Assembly (NCBI GenBank): GCA_016702335.1
Contig: JADJEF010000020.1
Coordinates: 930,001-994,000 of the forward strand
Length of the DNA: 64,000 nt
Direction: 5' to 3'
Origin: Rhodocyclaceae bacterium
GTDB lineage: Bacteria > Pseudomonadota > Gammaproteobacteria > Burkholderiales > Rhodocyclaceae
A model generated the notes under the pieces. That model ran no database searches. It had not been told where the DNA came from and was given only the letters and a program-made list of their open reading frames with translations. Both the position numbers and the translations under genes were made by a program. Below, in pieces: positions 52,655-62,187 of the stretch; positions within the stretch are counted from its first letter, which is position 1, and each line of letters begins with the position of its first letter.

Positions 52655-53935
52655 CTAACGCACCACCTCTACCCGGTTGCGCCCGCCCAGCTTTGCACGG
52701 TAGAGCGCCTCGTCGGCGCTCTTGATCATGGCCTCGAGGCTTGACCCCAAGGGCGTACACAGGCCGATGCTGATGGTCAGTCGCAGCAACTCACTGCTGC
52801 CGGGAATGGGTATCTCGAAGGCTTCGGCCTGGCTACGCAAGCGCTCCATGAGCACAAGCGCCGCCTGCGGATTGACGGCGAGTACGCAAAACTCTTCTCC
52901 GCCGAGTCGTGCCACGAGATCGGTGGTACGAAAGCTCGCCGCAAGCACCTTGGCCATGGCGATCAGCGCGACATCACCGACATCGTGGCCATAGATATCG
53001 TTGATGCGCTTGAAATGATCAATGTCGATCACGGCCACCGCCAGATCGAGATTGTCGCGGCGGGCGTTTTCAAACAGCCCGTGGCCCGCCTCAAACAGGT
53101 AGCGACGGTTGTACAGGCCCGTCAGATAATCCCGATTGGCCTGATTGCGCACCTGGGTAACGGTATCGAGACGATCAAGACAGCCATTGACACGCGAGGC
53201 AAACTCCTCGACCAGGAAAGGCTTGCGCAAAATATCATCGGCACCCGCTTTGAGAAAACGTACGGCGACAAACGGGTCCTGCGCCCCGGAGATACCGAGA
53301 ATGGCAAAACTGCCGGTTTCGTGCCGCCCGCGCAGTTCGGCGCAAAATGCCACGCCGTCGCCATCCGCCAGCACATTGTCGACAACGACGAGACAAATCT
53401 CCGGCGCGCAGCGCAAGGCCTCAAGCGCGCTGGCGCGGCTATGAGCGACCGTGACCGTGAGTCGCTGATCGCGCAGCAAACCGGCCTGATAGTCGGCAAA
53501 GCTCTCGCTGCCATCGACCAGCAGCACATGCCGCTCGGCATTGCGCAAGGTCCGCCGCAGCACCTGCTCGATCGTGAGCACCGCACCCGGCTGCGTCACA
53601 TCGACGTAATCAACCACGGGGCGAAAGGCGATGCGTTGGTAGACCGATTCGTCAATAACCTCGGTCAACGCAATGGTCGCGATACCGGCGCGCGTCACCA
53701 GATCGATGGCTTCGCCCTCGGCGGCGTCGGGCAGCTCAAGCGCCACCACCGCAACGGGGTAGCAAGCCCCATGAAGGGCGAGCAACTGCGCGGCACGTGT
53801 GCAACTCGGTGCCAGATCAACCGGTACCGCGAAGCTCGCCGCGAGCGCTTCCGACAGCGCCGCCGACAGCCCCTCGTCAGCGCAGATCACCAGCAGCCGC
53901 AGAGTCGGACACGTGCCCGGATCAGTATCGTTCAT
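52655..53935 (-). CDS. REC-REC-GGDEF diguanylate cyclase
   Basis: This 426-residue protein has a degenerate first receiver (residues 12-125, where the phospho-acceptor position reads VVALELPDA). A second receiver (about 133-255) keeps an aspartate in LVVVDNVLADGDG and the lysine in ILRKPFLV. The C-terminal cyclase domain has an intact RLGGEEF and an RxxD inhibitory site. It should make c-di-GMP when phosphorylated. It lies 33 bases after bioC on the same strand. No cognate kinase is adjacent; the histidine kinase at 56669-58489 is a candidate. Confidence 0.87.
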   Translation of the reverse strand: MNDTDPGTCPTLRLLVICADEGLSAALSEALAASFAVPVDLAPSCTRAAQLLALHGACYPVAVVALELPDAAEGEAIDLVTRAGIATIALTEVIDESVYQRIAFRPVVDYVDVTQPGAVLTIEQVLRRTLRNAERHVLLVDGSESFADYQAGLLRDQRLTVTVAHSRASALEALRCAPEICLVVVDNVLADGDGVAFCAELRGRHETGSFAILGISGAQDPFVAVRFLKAGADDILRKPFLVEEFASRVNGCLDRLDTVTQVRNQANRDYLTGLYNRRYLFEAGHGLFENARRDNLDLAVAVIDIDHFKRINDIYGHDVGDVALIAMAKVLAASFRTTDLVARLGGEEFCVLAVNPQAALVLMERLRSQAEAFEIPIPGSSELLRLTISIGLCTPLGSSLEAMIKSADEALYRAKLGGRNRVEVVR

Positions 53936-53968
53936 GCGCGCGCTCTATCATCATGGAGGCAGAGGATA

Positions 53969-54871
53969 TCACCGCCGGGGCATAAAGCTGACGATGGGGT
54001 GCCCCTCGGCGGTCATGCGTGCCGGACGTGGCGGAGCCTTCCATGCCTGGCCGTAAACGACTTCGAAGGTGACCGGCAATCGCCCCTCGGCGTTGCGCGG
54101 CCAACACGCGAACGCACGGCGTGCGCTACGCCAGTCAAGCGCACCAAAAATACGGTTCCGTACCCCAAGATGCCTCTGGTCGGCAATCAACAGGCGGGGG
54201 GTGGCATAGGTGAGCACAATGTCTTCGCGATCCATCACCGGGTCACCGAAGCCCGCCGCCACGAGCATGTCACCGATGTCGTGCATATCGGGAAAACGCC
54301 GCAGCGGCACCGCTATCGCCGTGTCACCAGCGCCGACTTGCGGTTGAAGCACGTGCTGCAGCGCCTCGCGCCACTCTTTCAAGGTATCCGGCCCCAGCAG
54401 GGTGAAGGTAATCAGGCCGCCAGTCTCCATCACCCGGCCCAGTTCGCGCAGTGCCGGCATCGGGTCGTCGAGCCAGTGCAGCATCAGATTCGACCAGACC
54501 AGATTGAGCGAGGCGTCGGCCAGTGGCAGTTGGCGCACGTCTGCCTGAATCAGGCCCGGCCCGCCGCCGAGCAGTTGGCTTGTCACCCGTTTCATGAACG
54601 GCATTCGACTTCGCACCGCCTTCAACATCGGCTGCGCAAAGTCGATGGCCAGCGGCTGCGCCTGCGGGTAAGCGGCCTGCAGGAGACGCAAGCCATCGCC
54701 GGTAGCGCAGCCGATATCGGCAAAACGCGCCGGGGTGATCTTGGTGTAGGCGAGGCGCTCGGCCAGACGCTTGCCCGTCTCGCGCGCCAGCACGGCCGCT
54801 GCATCATAGCTGGCGGCCGCCTGAGCAAATTCATGGCGCAACAGGGCACCCGACCACGCGGCTCCAGGCAC
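53969..54871 (-). CDS. bioC: Malonyl-ACP O-methyltransferase
   Basis: This 300-residue SAM-dependent methyltransferase has motif I FADIGCATGDGLRLLQ, the SNLMLHWLDDP segment and an N-terminus (FAQAAASYDAAAVLARETGKRLAERL) characteristic of BioC. It methylates malonyl-ACP to start pimeloyl synthesis. It sits 12 bases after bioB, with a GTG start and GAGGT nine bases upstream. Repeat copy 9 (54317-54340) encodes residues 178-185, QVGAGDTA, in a loop between the catalytic core and the C-terminal helices. Confidence 0.85.
   Translation of the reverse strand: MPGAAWSGALLRHEFAQAAASYDAAAVLARETGKRLAERLAYTKITPARFADIGCATGDGLRLLQAAYPQAQPLAIDFAQPMLKAVRSRMPFMKRVTSQLLGGGPGLIQADVRQLPLADASLNLVWSNLMLHWLDDPMPALRELGRVMETGGLITFTLLGPDTLKEWREALQHVLQPQVGAGDTAIAVPLRRFPDMHDIGDMLVAAGFGDPVMDREDIVLTYATPRLLIADQRHLGVRNRIFGALDWRSARRAFACWPRNAEGRLPVTFEVVYGQAWKAPPRPARMTAEGHPIVSFMPRR
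54317..54340 (+). repeat. Dispersed 24-bp repeat, copy 9 (in bioC)
   Basis: CGCCGT-GTCA-CCAGCGCCGACTTG, perfect at the fixed positions, antisense to bioC. Confidence 0.85.
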
Positions 54872-54883
54872 TTCAGCGCGACC

Positions 54884-55876
54884 TCATGCCCCGTTGATGC
54901 CAAGCCGCGCAAACAATGCGGCGTCGTGATCGGCCTCCGGGTTGCCGGTGGTGAGCAGCTTGTCACCATAGAAAATGGAATTGGCACCGGCCAGAAAGCA
55001 CAGCGCCTGCAGTTCGTCATTCATTTGCTGACGCCCGGCCGACAGCCGGACGTACGATGCCGGCATGATGATCCGTGCGACCGCAATGGTGCGCACGAAC
55101 TCAAAGGGATCAATCGCCTCCGCTCCCGCCATGGGCGTGCCCGGCATGGGCACCAGATTGTTGATCGGCACCGACTCGGGCGGGGTGGCCATATTCGCCA
55201 ACTCGGCCATCAGCGCGACCCGGTCTGCACGCGTCTCGCCCATGCCCAGAATGCCGCCACAGCAGACCTTGACGCCAGCGTCACGCACCTTGGCCAGCGT
55301 ATCGAGACGATCCGCATGGCAATGGGTACTGATAACTTTGTCATAGTGCTCGGCCGAAGTGTCGAGGTTGTGGTTGTAATAATCCAGCCCGGCATCCCGC
55401 AGACGCTCGGCCTGACCGGCCTTGAGCATGCCCAGCGTGACGCAGGTTTCCATGCCCAGCCCCTTGACCGCCTTGATCATGGTCTCAACCTGATCCAGAT
55501 CCTTGTCCTTGGGGCCACGCCAGGCCGCACCCATGCAAAAGCGCGTCGCACCCTTGTCTTTGGCGGCTTGCGCGGCTTCAATCACCTCGCTCACATCGAG
55601 CAGGCTCTCGCGCTCGGCCTGGCCGTGATGGGCCGACTGGGAGCAATAGCCGCAGTCTTCCGAACAGCCGCCGGTCTTGATTGACAGCAGCGTCGACAAC
55701 TGCACTGCATTGGCGTCGTGATGTTGCCGATGCACGGTCTGAGCACGAAACAGCAGATCGTTAAAGGGCAGTTCAAACAGCGCCGCGATCTCTGAGTGGC
55801 TGACCCGCGCGACAGTTGCCGGGGCGACTCGGAGCGTTGCCTTGCGGGTGGGGTGCGGATGGAGGATGGCCGTCAT
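54884..55876 (-). CDS. bioB: Biotin synthase
   Basis: This 330-residue radical SAM enzyme has Cys71, Cys75 and Cys78 in [16 protein letters not shown] for the 4Fe-4S cluster. Ligands for the 2Fe-2S cluster are in the CMGAAWR and ETCVTLGML segments, and the arginine in RLSAGR. It inserts sulfur into dethiobiotin. The ATG at 55876 starts the gene; bioC follows directly. It is divergent from a comF-like gene with only 15 bases between starts. Confidence 0.95.
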   Translation of the reverse strand: MTAILHPHPTRKATLRVAPATVARVSHSEIAALFELPFNDLLFRAQTVHRQHHDANAVQLSTLLSIKTGGCSEDCGYCSQSAHHGQAERESLLDVSEVIEAAQAAKDKGATRFCMGAAWRGPKDKDLDQVETMIKAVKGLGMETCVTLGMLKAGQAERLRDAGLDYYNHNLDTSAEHYDKVISTHCHADRLDTLAKVRDAGVKVCCGGILGMGETRADRVALMAELANMATPPESVPINNLVPMPGTPMAGAEAIDPFEFVRTIAVARIIMPASYVRLSAGRQQMNDELQALCFLAGANSIFYGDKLLTTGNPEADHDAALFARLGINGA

Positions 55877-55891
55877 GGTGCGCTCGCTACA

Positions 55892-56668
55892 ATGGAAAGC
55901 CGGGAATCTTGGGCGAAGGGGCGGGGATTGTCAATTTGGCTACCAGACATTGGCCACAGCAGTGCCCATTGGCTGAGCAAAGCGCTCGATGCCCTGCTGC
56001 CGCAGCGCTGCCTGTTGTGCGCGCAGCCCAGTGGCAGCGAACCGGTGTGTCCGGCCTGTATCGGGCGCCTGCCCCGTCTGCCGCAACCGGCCTGCCCCGT
56101 CTGCGCCCATCCGCATGCCTCGGCCGCGTCGGCGGGGCTGCCCTGCGGTCATTGCCTCGCCCAGCCCCCGGCATACGACGCCACGCTCGCGGTGTATGCC
56201 TATCTGTACCCTATGGACGAGCTGGTGCGTCTGCTGAAATACGGTCGCCGTCTTGCCAGCGCCGACTTCCTGTCGCGTGAGCTGGCGCAGTTGTTGGCCC
56301 ATGTGGGCACCCCGGTCGATTGCGTGCTGCCGCTGCCACTGGCTCCGGCTCGCCTGGCGGAACGCGGCTTCAACCAGGCCGTCGAACTGGCCAAACCGGT
56401 CGCGCGGCAAGTTCGCCAGCCACTGGCACTCTCGGCCGTCAGCCGCCGGCACGACAGTGCCCATCAGGCCAGCCTGGCCTGGGCCGCACGCGCAAGCACG
56501 GTCCGCGGGGCCTTTAGCTGCCAGATGGATTTTTCCGGACAGCATGTTCTGGTGGTGGACGATGTGATGACGACCGGCGCAACACTCAACGAACTGGCTG
56601 GGGTTCTCAAGCGGCAGGGCGCGGGGCGTGTCACAAATCTGGTTGTCGCGCGCACTTTGCGCGAGTAA
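55892..56668 (+). CDS. comF: ComF family phosphoribosyltransferase-like protein
   Basis: The protein has an N-terminal zinc-finger-like region ([17 protein letters not shown] ... CPVCAHP ... CGHC) and a C-terminal PRTase fold with [20 protein letters not shown], the PRPP-binding motif. ComF proteins help DNA uptake in some bacteria; others are of unknown function. The ATG at 55892 gives 258 residues, but its spacing from divergent bioB is very tight and a TTG near 55928 (LSIWLPDIG) is possible. Repeat copy 10 encodes residues 119-126 (RRLASADF). The stop abuts the convergent histidine kinase gene. Confidence 0.85.
   Translation: MESRESWAKGRGLSIWLPDIGHSSAHWLSKALDALLPQRCLLCAQPSGSEPVCPACIGRLPRLPQPACPVCAHPHASAASAGLPCGHCLAQPPAYDATLAVYAYLYPMDELVRLLKYGRRLASADFLSRELAQLLAHVGTPVDCVLPLPLAPARLAERGFNQAVELAKPVARQVRQPLALSAVSRRHDSAHQASLAWAARASTVRGAFSCQMDFSGQHVLVVDDVMTTGATLNELAGVLKRQGAGRVTNLVVARTLRE
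56246..56269 (+). repeat. Dispersed 24-bp repeat, copy 10 (in comF-like gene)
   Basis: CGCCGT-CTTG-CCAGCGCCGACTTC, one mismatch at the last base; same reading frame as copy 1, giving RR(V/L)ASAD(L/F). Confidence 0.8.
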
Positions 56669-58489
56669 TCACAGTTCGTCGGCGAATCTGCCGATGACCA
56701 CCTCCAGCGCAAATAGACTGCCACCGCCTTCCCGGTCACTCAGCGTCACGCTACCGCCCATCAACTGGGCGAGCCGTCGGGCTATGGCCAGCCCGAGGCC
56801 ATTACCCCCGACACGGCGGGTAATGCTGCCGTCGGCCTGAGTAAAGCTGTCAAAAATGAACTGGCGCTTGTCGGTCGGCACGCCGATGCCGGTATCGCTG
56901 ACCCCCAGATACAGGGCAATGCGTTCAGTATCGAGCACCCGGCCACTGACATCGATTCGCACGCTGCCCGTGTCGGTAAATTTGATCGCATTGTCAAGCA
57001 GGCATTCCAGCGCCTGCTGCACCCTGCGCTCATCGCCCACCACGATTTCCGGCAGATCAGGTGCGTATTCGGCCGCCAGCGTCAGTGCCTTTGCCTCGGC
57101 GTTCGTGCGGTAACGATTGACCGACTGATCCACCATCGATCCGACAGCAAACGGGTCCATCGCCAGCGAAATCGCGCCTGCTTCGATATGGGTGAAGTCG
57201 ATGATGCGATCGAGCAGCCCCTTCAGCGCCTTGCCCGAACTCGCCATTTCCTTGAGCAGCGCTCCCTGCTCCGCATCGAGTTCCGACATCGACAACAGAT
57301 CAGCCATGCCCAGAATGCCGTTGAGCGGGGTGCGCACCTCGTGGCTCAAATTGGCCAGAAACTCCGACTTGGCGCGGTTGGCGATGACGGCGGCCTGCAT
57401 GCTGACGCGCAGCTCGTCTTCGGTCTGGCGGCGCAGGGCGTTTTCGGCCTGCAGGGCCTCGTTGCTGCTGCGTAACTCGCGCGCGTTGCGCCGGATCTGG
57501 TTGCCCAGCGAATGCAAACTCAGGATCGCGGTCACCACCGCCAGCGCCACGAACAGCATCATCTTTTGCGCCTCGCGCACGCGCAAATCGAGTCGCCGCT
57601 TCAGTTCCGGAACAAAGGTCTGATAGGCCATGTGCTGGCTGGCCTCAACGATCTCGCTCACCTGCGCGAAAAATACCTCGCCGGTAATAGCGTAGCGCCC
57701 ATTGATGAATTCACGATCCATGGTGTCGGCAAGGGCCAGCAAGCGCTCGTCGAGCTCCTTGTGCACACGATCAAACTCACCGCGCAGTTCGGGGACATTG
57801 TCTTGCAGCCGCGCAAAGGTCTGGCCATGGGCAGCACGCGCCAGCGAAAGTTGGTCGATCATGGGGCGAATGTATTCCGTGACCTGCGGGCGAAATTTCG
57901 GCTGCATCAGCGCCAGCACACCCAGCGCCCGGTGGTGCGACAAAACTTCTTGCAGGGCAGGCAGCCTGTTGACCACCATGTCCTGAAGATAGTAGGTGTC
58001 AATATGCTCATCCAGCGTCAGGCGACTGTCGTCAGCCACATCGACAACCAGCGCAAGAAAGTTTGCGATCACTTCGGTATGACGCCGGTAGTTTTCCGAC
58101 ATCACCCACTCCAGCCCGTCTGCGTCGATGTCGCTCCAGCCCGCGACGGCCTCATTCCAGCGAGCGCCTGCCAGCCGGTGCGGCGGTAACACCTGTTGCA
58201 CCGCTGTCAGCGCATTACGCACCTCCATGGCCTGATTAAGCAGCTCTTCACGCCGATCTGCAGTTCCGGCGAGCCAGGCAATTGATCGATCGCGATGCCC
58301 CTGCAGGCTATTGATAAGCCGATAGAGCTGCTCTATCTGGTCGGTGCCCCGGGCCTCGGACTGATAAGTGACCACGTCTTCGCGCAGACGGCTGATCAGT
58401 ACTGCCATCAATACCACCAGCACTGCGCCCACCAACAGAGCGCGCAGGCTGAGGCGAATCATGGTCAGATTGAAGGGAAGACGCACCAT
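56669..58489 (-). CDS. Sensor histidine kinase with long periplasmic domain
   Basis: This 606-residue kinase has a membrane helix near residues 14-34 and a helical periplasmic domain of about 270 residues (SLQGHRDRSIAWLAG..., resembling a four-helix nitrate-sensor-like bundle). A second helix lies near 315-335, then a coiled coil, the phospho-acceptor SHEVRTPLNGILGMADLL and ATPase motifs LLDNAIKFT, VSDTGIGVP and GGNGLGLAIARRLAQLMGG. The SHEVRTPLNGI box is typical of hybrid kinases, but no receiver follows, so an external partner is needed. Confidence 0.87.
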   Translation of the reverse strand: MVRLPFNLTMIRLSLRALLVGAVLVVLMAVLISRLREDVVTYQSEARGTDQIEQLYRLINSLQGHRDRSIAWLAGTADRREELLNQAMEVRNALTAVQQVLPPHRLAGARWNEAVAGWSDIDADGLEWVMSENYRRHTEVIANFLALVVDVADDSRLTLDEHIDTYYLQDMVVNRLPALQEVLSHHRALGVLALMQPKFRPQVTEYIRPMIDQLSLARAAHGQTFARLQDNVPELRGEFDRVHKELDERLLALADTMDREFINGRYAITGEVFFAQVSEIVEASQHMAYQTFVPELKRRLDLRVREAQKMMLFVALAVVTAILSLHSLGNQIRRNARELRSSNEALQAENALRRQTEDELRVSMQAAVIANRAKSEFLANLSHEVRTPLNGILGMADLLSMSELDAEQGALLKEMASSGKALKGLLDRIIDFTHIEAGAISLAMDPFAVGSMVDQSVNRYRTNAEAKALTLAAEYAPDLPEIVVGDERRVQQALECLLDNAIKFTDTGSVRIDVSGRVLDTERIALYLGVSDTGIGVPTDKRQFIFDSFTQADGSITRRVGGNGLGLAIARRLAQLMGGSVTLSDREGGGSLFALEVVIGRFADEL

Positions 58490-58557
58490 GCGGGTCAGTG
58501 TAGCAGCCTGTCCTATAATCCGGACACGCCGAAACCTCAGCTACAAACCTCGCCCCC

Positions 58558-59901
58558 ATGCCCAAGAAAGTGTTCATCCGCACCTTCGGTTGCCAGATGA
58601 ATGAATACGATTCCGACAAGATGATCGACGTACTCGCCCAGAGCGAGGGCACGATCAAAACCGACACCCCGGACGATGCCGACATCATCCTGTTCAACAC
58701 CTGCTCGGTGCGCGAAAAGGCGCAAGAGAAGGTGTTTCACGATCTGGGACGGATCAAGCACCTGAAGCAGCTAAATCCGAATCTGCTCATTGGTGTCGGC
58801 GGCTGCGTAGCCAGCCAAGAGGGCGAAGCCATCGTCAAGCGCGCCCCCTACGTGGATGTGGTGTTTGGCCCGCAGACACTGCACCGGCTGCCGACCCTGC
58901 TGGCCAATCGCCGCGCCAGCGGTCAGGCGCAGGTCGACATATCGTTCCCCGAGATCGAGAAATTCGATGCCCTGCCACCGGCCCGCGTTGAAGGTGGCTC
59001 GGCCTTTGTCTCGATCATGGAGGGGTGCTCGAAGTACTGCACCTTCTGCGTTGTCCCCTACACCCGCGGCGAAGAGGTTTCGCGACCGTTCCAAGACGTA
59101 ATGACCGAGATCGCGCATCTCGCCACACAAGGCGTACGCGAGATCACCCTGCTCGGGCAGAACGTCAACGCCTACCGCGGCCCAATGGAAGATGGCGAGG
59201 ATGCGGATCTGGCCTTCCTCATCGAAACCATTGCCGATATCCCGGCCATCGAGCGCATCCGCTACACCACCTCGCACCCGCGTGAAGTCACGCCGCGGCT
59301 GATCGAGTGCTACGCCACCGTGCCCAAGCTCGTCTCGCACCTGCACCTGCCCGTACAGTGCGGCTCGGATCGCATCCTCGCTGCCATGAAACGCGGCTAC
59401 ACCGTGCTTGAGTACAAGTCGCTGATCCGCAAGCTGCGTGCGGCGCGTCCCGACCTATCGCTGTCCTCCGACTTCATTGTCGGCTTTCCTGGCGAATCGG
59501 AAGCCGACTTCGAGGGCACCATGAAATTGATCGACGACGTCGGTTTCGACAACAGCTTCTTCTTCATCTACAGCACCCGCCCCGGCACCCCGGCGGCCGA
59601 TCTCAAGGATGAAACCCCGACCGAGGTCAAAACACAGCGCCTGCTCCGCGTACAAAACGTGATCGAGGCAAACGCGTACCGTATCTCGCACACCATGGTC
59701 GGCAGCGTTCAGCGCGTGCTGGTCGAAGGGCGCGCGCGCAAGAACAACGATGAACTGGCGGGTCGTACCGACAATAACCGCGTCGTCAACTTCCCGGTGC
59801 CGCAAGGAACAGGTGAGCGATTGATCCACCACTTTGCCGATGTGCGCATTACCGAGGCGCTGCCGCACAGCCTGCGTGGCGAGCTGGTGCTCAAGGAATG
59901 A
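58558..59901 (+). CDS. miaB: tRNA-2-methylthio-N6-dimethylallyladenosine synthase
   Basis: This 447-residue methylthiotransferase has the N-terminal cluster cysteines Cys12, Cys49 and Cys83 and the radical SAM triad Cys157, Cys161 and Cys164 in [16 protein letters not shown], with a C-terminal TRAM domain. It methylthiolates i6A37 of tRNAs. It heads the miaB-phoH-ybeY-corC-lnt block and overlaps phoH by four bases. The motif [14 protein letters not shown] at the N-terminus is invariant in MiaB. Confidence 0.96.
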   Translation: MPKKVFIRTFGCQMNEYDSDKMIDVLAQSEGTIKTDTPDDADIILFNTCSVREKAQEKVFHDLGRIKHLKQLNPNLLIGVGGCVASQEGEAIVKRAPYVDVVFGPQTLHRLPTLLANRRASGQAQVDISFPEIEKFDALPPARVEGGSAFVSIMEGCSKYCTFCVVPYTRGEEVSRPFQDVMTEIAHLATQGVREITLLGQNVNAYRGPMEDGEDADLAFLIETIADIPAIERIRYTTSHPREVTPRLIECYATVPKLVSHLHLPVQCGSDRILAAMKRGYTVLEYKSLIRKLRAARPDLSLSSDFIVGFPGESEADFEGTMKLIDDVGFDNSFFFIYSTRPGTPAADLKDETPTEVKTQRLLRVQNVIEANAYRISHTMVGSVQRVLVEGRARKNNDELAGRTDNNRVVNFPVPQGTGERLIHHFADVRITEALPHSLRGELVLKE

Positions 59902-60884
59902 CTACGGCCGGCAAAAAACCTCGTTCAATCGATGTCAATCTGAGCCCGCTGGACAACACCCGCCTGCAAAACATGTGCGGCCCGCTCGATGACACCTTGC
60001 GTCAGATCGAGACCGTCTTTGAGGTTGCCATCAGTCGTCGCGGCGAGCATTGCCGGGTGAGCGGCGAGACCGCACACGCACGCCGCGCGGCCGACGCATT
60101 GCGCCATTTCTACGCACTGGCCGAGCAGCCGCTGTCGGTCGATGACGTGCAACTCGGACTCATCGAACTGGCGCGCCGACCGCGCGATGCGTCTGCCGAG
60201 CACCCGACCCTGCTCACACGCAAATCAGACGTGCATGGGCGCACGCCGAATCAGGTGCAATACCTGCGCCAGATTCAGGAACACGACATTACCTTCGGCA
60301 TCGGTCCGGCGGGCACCGGAAAGACCTATCTGGCCGTGGCCTGCGCGGTCGATGCCTTCGAGCGCGACCAGGTCAGCCGCATTGTGCTCACCCGCCCGGC
60401 TGTCGAGGCCGGCGAGCGCCTGGGCTTTCTTCCCGGCGATCTGACACAAAAGGTGGACCCGTACCTGCGCCCACTCTACGACGCGCTCCACGACCTGATG
60501 GGTTTTGAGAAGGTGAATAAGCTGTTCGAAAAGCAGTGCATCGAGATCGCGCCGCTGGCCTACATGCGTGGGCGCACGCTCAACCACGCCTTCATCATCC
60601 TCGACGAAGCGCAGAACACCACACCCGAGCAGATGAAGATGTTCCTCACCCGTATCGGCATCGGTGCCAAGGCCGTGGTCACCGGCGATCCGACCCAGAT
60701 CGATCTGCCCAAAGGCCATAAGTCCGGCTTGATCGAAGCGCACCTGATCCTGAGCAAGGTGCGCGGCCTGGCCTTCACCGAGTTCGATGCCACCGACGTA
60801 GTGCGCCATCCGCTGGTAGCGCGCATTGTTCAGGCCTACGAAGCGCACACCGCCCTTTATGGCAACACGCCTTCCCGCGCTTAG
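59898..60884 (+). CDS. ybeZ: PhoH-family ATPase (PhoH/YbeZ)
   Basis: This 328-residue protein has Walker [11 protein letters not shown] (residues 134-143), Walker [11 protein letters not shown] and the conserved [18 protein letters not shown]. YbeZ works with YbeY in RNA processing and ribosome quality control. It overlaps miaB and ybeY by four and 26 bases. The ATG at 59898 is set by the overlap with the miaB stop. Confidence 0.94.
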   Translation: MTTAGKKPRSIDVNLSPLDNTRLQNMCGPLDDTLRQIETVFEVAISRRGEHCRVSGETAHARRAADALRHFYALAEQPLSVDDVQLGLIELARRPRDASAEHPTLLTRKSDVHGRTPNQVQYLRQIQEHDITFGIGPAGTGKTYLAVACAVDAFERDQVSRIVLTRPAVEAGERLGFLPGDLTQKVDPYLRPLYDALHDLMGFEKVNKLFEKQCIEIAPLAYMRGRTLNHAFIILDEAQNTTPEQMKMFLTRIGIGAKAVVTGDPTQIDLPKGHKSGLIEAHLILSKVRGLAFTEFDATDVVRHPLVARIVQAYEAHTALYGNTPSRA

Positions 60885-61308
60885 TCTGTCGGTGCAATAC
60901 CCGGCCGGCAAGGCCAACGCACCGGATCGCCCGACGGTGCGCCGTTATGTCCGCGCAGCCTGTCCGATGCCCGCCGAAATTGCCATTCGCTTTGTCGCCG
61001 AGACCGAGGGCCGCGCGCTCAATGCCGACTATCGCGGCAAAGATTACGCGACCAACGTACTGTCCTTCCCCTATGTGCAGGAACCTGAGCAGCTGGTTGG
61101 CGATCTGGTGCTATGCACCGCGGTGGCGCTGCGCGAAGCCGCCGAACAGGGCAAGACGGCCGAGGCGCACTTTGCCCACCTGATTGTGCATGGCTTGCTG
61201 CATTTGCAAGGCATGGACCACGAAACCGGCAAGCGCGAGGCCGCGCGCATGGAAGCACGCGAGCGCGACATTCTTCATTCACTTGGTTATCCAGACCCGT
61301 ATCAGTAG
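60859..61308 (+). CDS. ybeY: Endoribonuclease YbeY (rRNA maturation factor)
   Basis: This 149-residue metalloprotein has the zinc triad in [11 protein letters not shown], the conserved [18 protein letters not shown] and the C-terminal [11 protein letters not shown]. YbeY processes the 3' end of 16S rRNA. The ATG at 60859 lies within the phoH end. Its N-terminal 45 residues are typical in length for Betaproteobacteria. Confidence 0.95.
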   Translation: MATRLPALSLSVQYPAGKANAPDRPTVRRYVRAACPMPAEIAIRFVAETEGRALNADYRGKDYATNVLSFPYVQEPEQLVGDLVLCTAVALREAAEQGKTAEAHFAHLIVHGLLHLQGMDHETGKREAARMEARERDILHSLGYPDPYQ

Positions 61309-61322
61309 CGTAAAAAATTAAC

Positions 61323-62180
61323 GTGACATCTGCGACTCGCCCCGAGAGCAAGCCTGCCGGCCTGCTCGAACGCCTTTCCTCTTTGCTGCTGCGCGAACCT
61401 GAAGACCGCGAGCAGTTGCTGGAGCTCCTCCACAGCGCCTACGAGCGCAAGCTCATGGACAGCGATGCCTTCTCGATCATCGAGGGTGCGCTGGGCGTGG
61501 CCGACCTGGCGGTGCGCGACATCATGGTGCCGCGCGCGCAGATGGATGTCATTGCCATCGATACACCACTGGACGACATCGTGCGTCAGGTCGTGACCGC
61601 CACCCATTCCCGCTTTCCCGTGATCGAACCGGGCAAGGACGACGTCATCGGCATCCTGCTGGCGAAAGACCTGCTGCGTCATTACACGCTGGGCGGCTTT
61701 AGCCTGCACACCAGTTTGCGGCCTGCCGTCTTCGTTCCCGAAGGCAAGCGCCTCAACGTGTTGCTGCGCGAGTTTCGCGCCTCGCGCAATCACATGGCCA
61801 TCGTGGTCAACGAGTATGGCGAGATCGCCGGCCTGGTGACCATTGAAGATGTGCTCGAGCAGATCGTCGGCGACATTGAAGACGAGTACGATTTCGACGA
61901 AGCCGCCGACAATATCGTGCGCGACAACGCCGGCCGCTATCGGGTCAAGGCCATTACCCAGATCGCCGATATCAATCGCGTGTTCGGTACCGAGTTCCCC
62001 AACGATCAGTACGACACCGTGGCCGGCCTGATCATGGACCAGCTCGGCCGCCTGCCCGAGCGCAATGAAACCCTCACCATCGCCCATCTCACCGTGCAGG
62101 TACTGCGGGCCGACAGCCGGCGCGTGCACACCCTGCTGATCACGCACAACCCGCCACCGGCAGACGACGAAGCGGCGTGA
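61323..62180 (+). CDS. corC: CorC/HlyC family transporter-associated protein
   Basis: This 285-residue protein has two CBS domains (RDIMVPRAQMDVIAIDTPLDDIVRQVV and LRPAVFVPEGKRLNVLLREFRASRNHMAIVVNEYGEIAGLVTIEDVLEQIVG) and a CorC_HlyC domain at the C-terminus. No membrane segments are present, as in the soluble enterobacterial CorC (YbeX). Magnesium/cobalt efflux is the older assignment; a role in ribosome function is more recent. The start is a GTG at 61323 with a weak Shine-Dalgarno, 14 bases after ybeY. Confidence 0.92.
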   Translation: MTSATRPESKPAGLLERLSSLLLREPEDREQLLELLHSAYERKLMDSDAFSIIEGALGVADLAVRDIMVPRAQMDVIAIDTPLDDIVRQVVTATHSRFPVIEPGKDDVIGILLAKDLLRHYTLGGFSLHTSLRPAVFVPEGKRLNVLLREFRASRNHMAIVVNEYGEIAGLVTIEDVLEQIVGDIEDEYDFDEAADNIVRDNAGRYRVKAITQIADINRVFGTEFPNDQYDTVAGLIMDQLGRLPERNETLTIAHLTVQVLRADSRRVHTLLITHNPPPADDEAA

Positions 62181-62187
62181 CCCGGGA

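Noticed and set aside
52705..52730. CGTCGGCGCT match to part of the repeat
   Set aside because: It encodes the conserved KSADEALYRAK helix of GGDEF domains and lacks the other half.
52985..55684. Open frame of 899 codons on the plus strand
   Set aside because: It is antisense to the REC-GGDEF, bioC and bioB genes, which have clear motifs; the frame is open because of high GC and codon phase, and it shows no family features.
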